A stretch of 64,000 nucleotides of DNA from Delta-02 sp964513565 (GTDB lineage: Bacteria > Desulfobacterota > Syntrophorhabdia > Syntrophorhabdales > Syntrophorhabdaceae). A program made the translations under genes and the position numbers. Of the stretch, positions 15,804-23,681 are shown in pieces. Below the pieces are notes generated by a model. That model was given only the letters and a program-made list of their open reading frames with translations. It was not told where the DNA came from and did no database searches. The first letter of the stretch is position 1, and each line of letters starts with the position of its first letter. The stretch spans positions 28,442 through 92,441 of the forward strand of contig CAZENE010000009.1 of the NCBI GenBank assembly GCA_964513565.1, in the 5' to 3' direction.

Positions 15804-15962
15804 CCTAGTTATCGCGATAATACGTGCAGGAGCTGCCGTGCAAATGATCCGGAATAGACCAGGACCACGATACGAGGGGGCTCGTCAGCTGAAGAGGCCT
15901 AAGTGACCCCTCACCGGCATGAATAACTCCAACACTGCCTGAGGGGGAAGGGAAGGTACGTC

Positions 15963-16349
15963 ATGTTAGAAAACCAAAATAGTGTCCTGCTGCAAAACGA
16001 GGCCCGCTTTATCGTCCAGCCGTCCCTCGCCAGAGCCGCCGGCATAAAAGGCGCCCTGGTCCTGCAATATATCCACCAGGAATTGGTCCGGTGCGGGAAA
16101 ATAGTCAACGGTCGGATGTGGATCGAGGGCCCGCTCGAAGACTGGCATGCACGATTGTCATTTATGAACTTCTGGACCATGAAGGACATTTTTCAGAATC
16201 TCTGCAAAAAAGGCTTTCTCATTACCACCACCCGTACCGCGAATATGGACAGGACGAAATGGTATACGATCAACTACGAGAAAATAGCGTCTCTCCTGGT
16301 TTCTTCCCCCGAAATCCCGACAGACGACGGGGAGGGCCGGGCACCGTGA
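15963..16349 (+). CDS. Winged-helix initiator-like protein, short paralogue
   Basis: 128 residues from an ATG after AAGG. Its whole length aligns by eye with the N-terminal 120 residues of the next protein: a helix-rich segment containing GIKGALVLQYIHQELV, a middle WxxxLSFMNFWTMKDIFQNLCKKGFL that looks like a recognition winged helix, and the shared ending DRTKWYTINYEKI. The neighbour has DRTKWYTIDYDRI. Such domains occur in phage and plasmid replication initiators and DnaD-like proteins. It overlaps the next gene by 4 bp (GTGA). It could be an antagonist, partner or autoregulator of the full-length initiator. Confidence 0.7.
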   Translation: MLENQNSVLLQNEARFIVQPSLARAAGIKGALVLQYIHQELVRCGKIVNGRMWIEGPLEDWHARLSFMNFWTMKDIFQNLCKKGFLITTTRTANMDRTKWYTINYEKIASLLVSSPEIPTDDGEGRAP

Positions 16350-18103
16350 TTGACATGAAAAGAGGAAGTCCTAAAAACCACCTGTTTCTCGACGAGCCCC
16401 CTCTCGTCTTCCTTCCGTCCCTTGCGAAAGCGATCGGCGTGGACAAGGCGATAATCGTCCAGCAGGTCCATTACTGGGTCGAAAAGAAAAGAGACGTGAA
16501 GAAGCTGAACTGGATTTATAACAGTTACGCTGACTGGCAAAAACAGTTCCCGTTCTGGTCCATCTCGCATATCCGCAGGATGATCAGGGAACTCGAGGAG
16601 ACCGGCATACTGGTATCGGGTAATTTCAACAGGGTCAAGGCCGACAGGACGAAATGGTACACGATCGACTATGACAGGATAGGGGAGTTGTTCATATCTA
16701 GTTCGTCCGGGGTTGATGAACCGGACACGGATATTCACCTTGAGATGAGGGACAGTATCCCTGATTCCATGGTACCCGGTACTGCGGCGGGGGAAAAGTT
16801 CCCCGATGCATGTGATCCGAATGAGCAGATGATGGGGGAAGAGTTCCCCGATGCATGTGTCCCGGATGAACGGTCCATATGCCCGGACAGGGCAGTCCAG
16901 GTGTCCCGGATGAACAGTCCATGTGCCCCGGATGAACAGTCCATCTGCCCGGACAGGGCAGTCCAGGTGCCCCAGCTGAACAAACCAATACCAGAGACTA
17001 CTACAGAGATTACTTCTGAGACTACTACAGAGATTACCGCAGAGAGTACACTGGAAAGAAACCCGTGCGCTTACGCACCCGGGCGGGATATACCCCATGC
17101 GTGCGATACGCAGAATACGACACGCCCTGCCGACGAAGACCCTCATCCATCCTCATCCCAGATTTTGTCTCCAACTGCGGTGGATGAAGCCCCGCAGACA
17201 TCTGCCAATCCGAGAACGCTCTTCGATACAGAAGCAAAAGACTCCATACAACCAACCCCACAGATCCGCGAAAAGACGCCCATCCCATCAACCCCCCCTT
17301 CCGGGACCCCCCCTTCTTCCCGGGCGAAGAGCAAAGGTTCACAATCCGCCGGTTCTGCAGACCCGGCCATACCGCGTGTCATTGACGCCTTTCATGTTGC
17401 CGTCATCGATACGTACGGTTTCAAACCGGGCCTGCAGGCGGGCAGGGATGCGAAGGCGATAAAACAGATACTTCCATATGCCGATGAGGATACGCTGTCG
17501 ACTTACGTTGCCGATTTTGTCACATCCGGACAGTGGAAAACGGAAGGTTCGCCTTACCTTTTTGAGTTCGTCACGGCCAAGCGGATAAACGCCTACCAGA
17601 TCAGGCTCAGCGAGCAGAGGAGAACGCAACCTGTCGGAGCCGGGAGCATCCCGTATCAAGAAATCATCGAACACCTCAACGACCGGACCGGGTCCACCTT
17701 CAAGGCCTCGGACCCGTCGACGGTGAGGCTCATAGGCGACCGGTGGAAAGAGGGTTATCGCCTGGAGGATTTTCTGAAGGTGATAGACAACATGGCCGGC
17801 AAGTGGGGCAGGGACGTGAAAATGATGGAATTTTTGCGACCCGCGACCCTCTTCGGCGAGAAATTCGGCAATTATCTCGGGGTGAAGGTGACCCCGGTGG
17901 ACCGGGGACTTGTCTCCAATAGCGGCTACAGGGCCTATCAGGCCGGCCAGGAATGGATCCGGCAGGAAGAGGAGAGGGACAGTCAGGAAGAGAAACGGGA
18001 GCCGGGGTCGGACAATCGGGATGATCCCTGTGATTTTGGCGGTGGCATGAATATGGCGTCAGACTCCAGAACCGATATATCTCACGCGAGAATCCGGCTT
18101 TGA
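16346..18103 (+). CDS. Replication initiator-like protein with Phg_2220_C domain
   Basis: 585 residues from the GTG at 16346, which overlaps the previous stop and follows GGGGAGGG. Residues 5-110 are a winged-helix domain (DKAIIVQQVHYWV, HIRRMIRELEETGIL). Residues 130-235 are low-complexity and repetitive at both DNA and protein level. Near residues 430-515 is a domain matching the phage conserved C-terminal domain Phg_2220_C: IIEHLNDRTGSTFKA, then IGDRWKEGYRLEDFLKVID and FLRPATLFGEKFGNYLG. This arrangement, DNA-binding N-terminus plus helicase-recruiting C-terminus, is that of phage replication proteins. The next gene resembles a helicase loader. The internal repeats may be the origin itself. 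Confidence 0.8.
   Translation: MIDMKRGSPKNHLFLDEPPLVFLPSLAKAIGVDKAIIVQQVHYWVEKKRDVKKLNWIYNSYADWQKQFPFWSISHIRRMIRELEETGILVSGNFNRVKADRTKWYTIDYDRIGELFISSSSGVDEPDTDIHLEMRDSIPDSMVPGTAAGEKFPDACDPNEQMMGEEFPDACVPDERSICPDRAVQVSRMNSPCAPDEQSICPDRAVQVPQLNKPIPETTTEITSETTTEITAESTLERNPCAYAPGRDIPHACDTQNTTRPADEDPHPSSSQILSPTAVDEAPQTSANPRTLFDTEAKDSIQPTPQIREKTPIPSTPPSGTPPSSRAKSKGSQSAGSADPAIPRVIDAFHVAVIDTYGFKPGLQAGRDAKAIKQILPYADEDTLSTYVADFVTSGQWKTEGSPYLFEFVTAKRINAYQIRLSEQRRTQPVGAGSIPYQEIIEHLNDRTGSTFKASDPSTVRLIGDRWKEGYRLEDFLKVIDNMAGKWGRDVKMMEFLRPATLFGEKFGNYLGVKVTPVDRGLVSNSGYRAYQAGQEWIRQEEERDSQEEKREPGSDNRDDPCDFGGGMNMASDSRTDISHARIRL
16786..17042 (+). repeat. Tandem direct repeats inside initiator gene
   Basis: Three repeat sets follow each other. 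AGTTCCCCGATGCATGTG occurs at 16797 and 16842 (period 45). A 43-bp unit beginning CCCGGATGAAC and ending CAGTCCAGGTG occurs at 16861 and 16927 (period 66), with a truncated copy at 16905. GAGACTACTACAGAGATTAC occurs at about 16994 and 17018 (period 24). All periods are multiples of three, so the coding frame is kept. Confidence 0.75.
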
Positions 18104-18119
18104 GAGGAAGGGAGCGGAC

Positions 18120-18893
18120 ATGGACAAAGACGACAGAATGGCATTTCACGCCGTGATATCCGTCCTTTGTGAGCAATACCAACTCGAACCGACCCCGGCG
18201 AGATTTAAGCTGTATTTTGAAACCTTGAGAGACCTTTCAATCGAACAGGTAGAGAAGGGCGTGGCCGGGTTACTGAAAAACCGCTTCTCCCAGAAATTTC
18301 CCTTACCGGCGGAGATCCGCGAGTATGCGCTCGGCAATCGGCGGGACCTTGCCCTCGCGGCGTTTCTGAACGTGGGCCAGGCGGCAAGCAGGGTGGGGGC
18401 CGCGGGGAATGTGATCTTCGACGATCCGGTTATCCACCAGGTCATCATGACCTACGACGGCGGGTGGCCGGGCGTGTGCCTTGCCTATGACGCGACGAGG
18501 TTTAAGGACGACTTTATGGCGCGGTACAGGGCGCTCGGCGCCGCTTACGAGAAGGACCCGCTGGTGCTTGCCCGGACGCCGGTATATCTGCCCGGCACCA
18601 ACGAACTGACAAACAAGGCGACAGGCTGGTATGAAAAGATGGCCGAGGTCGATCCGGGACAGTACACCCCGGCCCGGATAGGCAGCGGGGCAGAGATCGA
18701 GAAATGGCACGCAAAGGCGACAGAGGCCAAGCGGATCGAGGCGCATAAAAGAGTGTCACCGGCCGGAAGGTCCCCAGGGCGCCTCGCACATCCCGCCCAT
18801 GGCGAAATCAAACGGCTTGGAGATGTTACAGGCACCGTTATCGACGGTCACAGCGGGGATGCGGGCGATACGGAAAGGGGCCCCAGTTTTTGA
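18120..18893 (+). CDS. Helicase-loader-like replication protein
   Basis: 257 residues, ATG at 18120 after GGAAGGGAG. The N-terminal 60 residues (FHAVISVLCEQYQ, FKLYFETLRDLSIEQVEKGVAGLLKNR, FPLPAEIREY) have the shape of the phage helicase loader/inhibitor domain, in which a small helical unit ends in FPxxAEI. The centre has GGWPGVCLAYDATRFKDDFMARYRAL, seen in DUF6475-like proteins. Placement directly after the initiator supports a role in loading the host DnaB helicase. No ATP-binding motif is visible. The C-terminal 50 residues are low complexity. Confidence 0.65.
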   Translation: MDKDDRMAFHAVISVLCEQYQLEPTPARFKLYFETLRDLSIEQVEKGVAGLLKNRFSQKFPLPAEIREYALGNRRDLALAAFLNVGQAASRVGAAGNVIFDDPVIHQVIMTYDGGWPGVCLAYDATRFKDDFMARYRALGAAYEKDPLVLARTPVYLPGTNELTNKATGWYEKMAEVDPGQYTPARIGSGAEIEKWHAKATEAKRIEAHKRVSPAGRSPGRLAHPAHGEIKRLGDVTGTVIDGHSGDAGDTERGPSF

Positions 18894-19071
18894 GACAAAA
18901 AAGGGCCCGGACAGATGGGTTCCGGTGGGAGCGGAAGACAGCCACCACCTTTCCCGGTCGCCATTGCGTATGGCCATTGATAGTCCCTCCGCGAAAAAGC
19001 CCGGCGCTATTAGAAAAAGGGAAACAGGCTTCCATGTATACGAATCGGGGCGAAAAACAGGAGGGAACCCC

Positions 19072-19443
19072 ATGACCCAGGCGATACGGGAAAGAGACGA
19101 ATTCATGGCGCTCCCCCCTGATGACCAGAAATATGTTGCCGAACTGCGAAAGTTCTTTGAACTGGTTATCAGGGAAATATTCCTTGCCATCGTCCGGTAT
19201 GGCGAGAAGAACCTGGACAGGGAATACATCAGAAAGGCAATGGCCAACACGCAGCGCGACGAGCGCTTCATCGTGGCCGAGTTTCTCTCCATCATGCAGG
19301 GCGTCGCGAAAAGAGATTTTGCCGCCCTGCCCGGACCGCCGGCGATATACACAAACCGGGAGGTCAGGGAGATAGTGAGAGCCGAGGCGGAAAACCTGGT
19401 GACCGCATACAGGAAGATCGGCTCCATCCGGGAGGGCAGGTGA
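19072..19443 (+). CDS. Unrecognised 123-residue helical protein
   Basis: The frame is open back to 18799, but the first part is low complexity and overlaps the previous gene. The ATG at 19072 has a GGAGGG site and begins a well-formed helical protein (MTQAIRERDEF). Residues 25-45 (LRKFFELVIREIFLAIVRYG) are amphipathic. Function unknown. It is followed 1 bp later by the next gene, so the two are co-translated members of the replication operon. Confidence 0.6.
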   Translation: MTQAIRERDEFMALPPDDQKYVAELRKFFELVIREIFLAIVRYGEKNLDREYIRKAMANTQRDERFIVAEFLSIMQGVAKRDFAALPGPPAIYTNREVREIVRAEAENLVTAYRKIGSIREGR

Positions 19444-19444
19444 T

Positions 19445-19897
19445 ATGAATCCCGGCAAGAAAGACCCGCCTCAAAAGAATCGACAGGACATCGGCCTTAT
19501 CGTACCCCAGGTCCCCGAGAGTTTCACAAGCGATGCGAAGAATGAGGCCTTGGGGTACAACCGCTATCTCTCGCGGACGAATGCCCAGATGAAATCAAAG
19601 AGGACCCAGGCTTTGGCGGGAGCGGGGCAGGAGACGATCACCGGTGCGGCGACTGCTGTCCTCGAAAGCATGGAAAACGCTGATGTTCTGACCTTTGTAA
19701 AACGCATGGCCAGGTCGATATCGGGATCGGTCGGTAGAACTATGAGCGCGCTGATGAGCCACCGAACGTTCAAGAAAAGTATGGGTGAGGAACTTGGTGA
19801 ACAGGTTGCCCATTCCGTTCTTAACAAGAATAACGTCGAAGAGCAATCGGGCCCTGCTGCGACCGCCGATATGACCAACAGGCGACCTCGCACGTAA
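19445..19897 (+). CDS. Unrecognised 150-residue protein
   Basis: ATG at 19445 after GGGAGGGCAGG. The N-terminus is charged and disordered. A centre rich in Ala, Gly and Ser (QETITGAATAVLESMENADVL, ISGSVGRTMSALMS) is helical but not clearly membrane-spanning. It shares operon position with the 123-residue gene and the DinG-like helicase. No family recognised. Confidence 0.6.
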   Translation: MNPGKKDPPQKNRQDIGLIVPQVPESFTSDAKNEALGYNRYLSRTNAQMKSKRTQALAGAGQETITGAATAVLESMENADVLTFVKRMARSISGSVGRTMSALMSHRTFKKSMGEELGEQVAHSVLNKNNVEEQSGPAATADMTNRRPRT

Positions 19898-19942
19898 TCC
19901 GCGCTTTAAACCGCTCGGGAGAGGCCAAGAAAGGAGACCTTT

Positions 19943-22429
19943 GTGAATACGACAAATACTTCAGGACCATACAGGGAATACAGGGATTTTATCGAACATT
20001 CAGGACTCCAGCACAGGGACTCCCAGGAGCGCATAGCGAAGACAATTCGCCATGGCATAGCAGAAGGCAGGCCGGTCATAGCCGAAGGCGGCACGGGAAA
20101 CGGTAAGACGGCAGCTTACCTGCTCCCCGCCATCGAGGCTCTTCATGACGACCCCGAAAAGGATCCCCGGAGGAGGAAAAAACTGGTTATCAGTACATCC
20201 ACGGTTGCCCTTCAGAATCAGCTTGTATCCGGCCAGGCGCCCGGGGACATAGCCGAGATACCGCGCGTCCTCAACCACATGAAGAGGAAATACGGCAAGG
20301 CCTTCAAAATCAATATGAGCGATGTCGCGGTCGTTGTCGGTGCGCGCCAGCATCTTTGTGAGGAGAGCGAAGCTTTCCCCCGGGACGATTCGAAGATGAA
20401 TCCCGCAAAGGCCGTCCTTATCGAAGCGATCGGCGAGGAAAACTACAATAAGCTCAACGAATCAGTAAAAAAGGCGCGGCTCGAGAAAAAACCCATTCTC
20501 CTGCGGGAGCTCGACAACCGCGGTATCAATACGATCCCGCCCTCGGTGCGGGAAGAGATATCATGCAGAGGAACGAACGGCTGTAAATGTTTCGGCACGT
20601 CGGAAAAGACGTGTGCCTTCGCCCAAAAGATGGAAAAAGCGAAGGAAGCGCGAATAATAGTAACAAATCACGCAATGCTTACAATGAACTACGCGATATC
20701 GAGGCTCGGTAGCATTATCGTGGTTGACGAGGCGAACAAGCTTCCGGATGTCCTCACCCGAACCGCAAATGCGGAGGTTCAGATGTCAAGGACCAGGCGG
20801 AATGCCGATGAATTCCTGAAGACAACCGCCCAGATGTCGATGATGACGGACATTCAGGAGAAAATAGACAGGGCGAGGAATTTCACGACAAAACTTCATG
20901 CGGTCATCGGTGGGATGGAAAAAGCTGTTGCCGCAGAGTGTGAAAAGAAAAAGGCCAACACCGTGGCCCTGTTTGACGATAGCGGCGAGATCATAAACGA
21001 GCTGAATTTTTACGACATGATGGCTAGCGTCTTCCCGGAAGGTTCCCGGGAGGCCCTCGAAAGAGGCAGGGTGACATATGAGGATCTAATATCCGCCATC
21101 AAGCTTGCATACGTGCGGCCTGTCGAAACCGGAACTGGCCCGAAAAAAGTATCCGCTTCAAGACATGGCGAATATCTGGACTTGCTCAGAGTGGTGGAAA
21201 GGCTCAAAAGAGGCGTAGACGACCTGTATCAATTCGGCCAGCGCGTCCTGCGCGACAGCTGGCTGCGCGATCATGAGAAATGGAAGGCAAAAAGAAAAGG
21301 GCGGCAGGTCGACAGGCTAAGAGCCGATAACATCCTCTGGTTCGAAAAAGGGACCCGCTCCATCTCCATGTTCTCTGCTCCTGTTGACCACGTGACCGTT
21401 CAGCAGCGCGCCGCCAGGATGCTGTTCAACAGATCAGGGGTAATCCCCATCTTTATATCCGCAACACTGTCCTCCAGCGCGAAGAATCCGGATTTTGCGA
21501 ACTTCAGGAAGGCCCTTGGCATCCGATACTGGGACCGCCTGAACAAACCGCCCCTGGAAATACTGGAAAAATCAGAGCACAGCTACAATGACCAGTCGCT
21601 GCTCCTTATACCAAACGATCTTCCCCAGCCGGGATACGGGAAGGATACCCCCGAAGGACAGTCAACGGAAACAAAGAACTACTTTGACGCCATTGGGAAC
21701 GATATAGCCCGGAACGCAAGAATCATCAACGGCAATTCGATGGTGCTGTGCAGCTCCCAGTGGCAGGTCGAATATCTGGCCGATTACCTGGAATCGAACC
21801 TTGACCCCGAGGAATTCCAGATCCTCAATACAGTCGACAGCACATCGCCTGAAAAACTGCTCCTGAAGATGCGCCAGGGTGTTCATCCCAAGAAGATCCT
21901 CCTGGGCAGGGACACCCTCTGGAACGGAGTCGACCTCAGGGGCGAAGCTCTCCGCGGTCTTTTTATCCTGAAGATTCCCTTCAGCCCTCCAACCCATCCT
22001 GTGGAACGGGTACGGAAAGCCAAGTGGCCGGAGCTTCACAACCGCTCGTATTTTTCTGACGTTTCCTTGCCCGCCGTGCTTGACAAGATGCGCCAGGGAA
22101 GCGGCCGTCTCATCCGGTCGGAGGACGTCACAAGCGAGTACGGAGTGATCGTGTTCTATGACCCGCGCTTTTCCGAACCGCTAGAGACCCAGAAAAGGAA
22201 GAAGTACCTGTCCAGGGTATTAAACTCGTTTCCCGGAGGAATGCCGGTCGTATTCTCGAAGTATAACGACATTCCACAACACGTAAACGATTTCTTCGCG
22301 GAACATACCGGCAACCGGCCGACTGTGAAAGACGTGCTCGAGAGGGTCAACGAAGGTATTTCCCTCGATGCTGACGGGGCGACGGCCGGGTTTGAACAGC
22401 AGTTCGGTATCCCGGGTGTCGGGATGTAG
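19943..22429 (+). CDS. DinG/XPD-family DNA helicase
   Basis: 828 residues from the GTG at 19943 after AAAGGAGA. Walker A is EGGTGNGKTAAY near residue 50. A Cys cluster CRGTNGCKCFGTSEKTC near residue 205-220 is consistent with the iron-sulfur domain of XPD/DinG helicases, and is followed by RIIVTNHAMLTMNY. The Walker B is DEAN (VVDEANKLPD) rather than DEAH. The C-terminal half has helicase motifs around GRDTLWNGVDLRGEALRGLFILKIPF and RQGSGRLIRSEDV. The family unwinds DNA 5' to 3' and resolves R-loops, forks and G-quadruplexes. It is larger than E. coli DinG (716). Its place in the replication operon suggests service to element replication or transfer. Confidence 0.88.
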   Translation: MNTTNTSGPYREYRDFIEHSGLQHRDSQERIAKTIRHGIAEGRPVIAEGGTGNGKTAAYLLPAIEALHDDPEKDPRRRKKLVISTSTVALQNQLVSGQAPGDIAEIPRVLNHMKRKYGKAFKINMSDVAVVVGARQHLCEESEAFPRDDSKMNPAKAVLIEAIGEENYNKLNESVKKARLEKKPILLRELDNRGINTIPPSVREEISCRGTNGCKCFGTSEKTCAFAQKMEKAKEARIIVTNHAMLTMNYAISRLGSIIVVDEANKLPDVLTRTANAEVQMSRTRRNADEFLKTTAQMSMMTDIQEKIDRARNFTTKLHAVIGGMEKAVAAECEKKKANTVALFDDSGEIINELNFYDMMASVFPEGSREALERGRVTYEDLISAIKLAYVRPVETGTGPKKVSASRHGEYLDLLRVVERLKRGVDDLYQFGQRVLRDSWLRDHEKWKAKRKGRQVDRLRADNILWFEKGTRSISMFSAPVDHVTVQQRAARMLFNRSGVIPIFISATLSSSAKNPDFANFRKALGIRYWDRLNKPPLEILEKSEHSYNDQSLLLIPNDLPQPGYGKDTPEGQSTETKNYFDAIGNDIARNARIINGNSMVLCSSQWQVEYLADYLESNLDPEEFQILNTVDSTSPEKLLLKMRQGVHPKKILLGRDTLWNGVDLRGEALRGLFILKIPFSPPTHPVERVRKAKWPELHNRSYFSDVSLPAVLDKMRQGSGRLIRSEDVTSEYGVIVFYDPRFSEPLETQKRKKYLSRVLNSFPGGMPVVFSKYNDIPQHVNDFFAEHTGNRPTVKDVLERVNEGISLDADGATAGFEQQFGIPGVGM

Positions 22430-22463
22430 GCAATATGATGAAAAAAGTACGGAGGATAGGGGA

Positions 22464-23651
22464 ATGGAACGAGAAGACCGGGACCCCCGTGATTTTACAC
22501 AGGGCTACAGCTTCACCGAAAATAAAGCAGACCATTTTGCACAAAGGACACGCGAACTCTTTGCCGGTTTTCCCAGAGACAAGAAGACCATCGCGGAAAT
22601 GGAGATATATAACGCCGAACTCAAAAAAAGGGCCGAGATACTTCTTGCCTCGATGCAGGCGCAGCTGTTCAAGCTCCATCGCCGGCTTGAGGAACTCATG
22701 GATGACGCCGAGTTCGACGAAGCGATCAGGAATCATTTCGCCGAAATGGGAGCGAAGGAAGATCCACCCTGGACCAAAAAACAGACGGAAGACGCCATTA
22801 GGTCCGCCAAACAGTGCTTCATCCAGAGCATGCATGGAGAGGTTCTCAACAACATCGCCTTTCAAGCCGCCGTCAAGAACGAGCACCACAAAGACGTGGC
22901 ATCCGCAATATTCTTCAGCTCCTTCTTTTCGTACCTGACCGACCCCAAGGTCCGGAAGGCCGCGCAAAACCGTGCGAGACAAATCTTGGAGAAAGAAGGG
23001 TATTCCGCAGGCCAGATCGAAAGAATGTTCGGCGAGATGGCACCGGTCAAAATAAACCCTATCATGCGTACGGCCCGGGGCGCCTTTATGGGCGGCAAAA
23101 AGAAAAAGGAGCAGATAATCGGCTTCGGTCTCGAGAACGCCGGGATATGGAGCCAGACGTGGAACCTCATAAAACACAGTGAGCAGAACAACGTAAGGAG
23201 CATCATAGACAGCCTGTACGAAAAGACAGGTATCCCGACCAACGTTCTTGGAAAAAAAGTGCTGGAGGTCGGCAGGTGCATCGAAATGCTTCACGGCCTG
23301 CCGAGCAATATCGGAAGCCGCCTCGCTCAGCAGACACGGAACATCATGGAGGGTTTCACGGCGGACACGGATTATGTTATTAACGACGTTAGCGGTGGAA
23401 CAATAGGCATAGGAAACAAAACCAGTCAGAATGCACCGTCCGACCAGCATCCGCAGGACGGTCAGACAATGCAAGACACATCGAAAGATGGTCCGGTTGG
23501 AGAAAATACCGGCCAAGGAGAACAAATCACACAGGCGCCGCTCCCAGAGCCGGGAGACAAGGTACTATACGGGGTTTTTCCCAATGACGAGGGTCCGAAA
23601 AATCCTAACGTTGACGGGGGACCCAAAAAGAGTGGGCCGGGAATGGGATAA
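22464..23651 (+). CDS. Unrecognised 395-residue protein
   Basis: The ATG at 22464 follows CGGAGGATAGGGGA and was preferred to an upstream frame overlapping the helicase gene. It is soluble and mostly helical. The centre has IMRTARGAFMGGKKKKEQIIGFGLENAGIWS, and the last 80 residues are acidic, Gly-, Pro- and Gln-rich and probably disordered. No catalytic motif seen. It is a member of the helicase operon; a structural or DNA-associated role is possible but not shown. Confidence 0.65.
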   Translation: MEREDRDPRDFTQGYSFTENKADHFAQRTRELFAGFPRDKKTIAEMEIYNAELKKRAEILLASMQAQLFKLHRRLEELMDDAEFDEAIRNHFAEMGAKEDPPWTKKQTEDAIRSAKQCFIQSMHGEVLNNIAFQAAVKNEHHKDVASAIFFSSFFSYLTDPKVRKAAQNRARQILEKEGYSAGQIERMFGEMAPVKINPIMRTARGAFMGGKKKKEQIIGFGLENAGIWSQTWNLIKHSEQNNVRSIIDSLYEKTGIPTNVLGKKVLEVGRCIEMLHGLPSNIGSRLAQQTRNIMEGFTADTDYVINDVSGGTIGIGNKTSQNAPSDQHPQDGQTMQDTSKDGPVGENTGQGEQITQAPLPEPGDKVLYGVFPNDEGPKNPNVDGGPKKSGPGMG

Positions 23652-23681
23652 TTTAAGACAAGACCAGACAGGGGGTAAACG

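Larger units (their letters stand above)
15443..15962. other. Divergent intergenic region rich in palindromes; possible origin or control region
   Basis: No gene. It holds AAAAAACG-GA-CGTTTTTT (15567-15584), a perfect 20-bp inverted repeat (15624-15664), the palindrome TTATCGCGATAA (15809-15820) with a related TTCGCGATAA near 15717, and a plus-oriented GCTATTT (15797). The neighbouring genes diverge, so these are not simple terminators for converging genes. Position directly upstream of the initiator-like genes suggests replication control. Confidence 0.5.

Noticed and set aside
16786..17042. CRISPR-like repeats
   Set aside because: The repeats are contiguous, in frame and of differing period, with no spacer structure and no cas genes.
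18799..19071. N-terminal extension of the 123-residue protein
   Set aside because: The extension overlaps the previous gene, is low complexity and has no ribosome site, whereas the ATG at 19072 does.
22347..23525. Minus-strand frame of 392 codons
   Set aside because: It is antisense to the 395-residue operon gene, without a ribosome site or recognisable domain.
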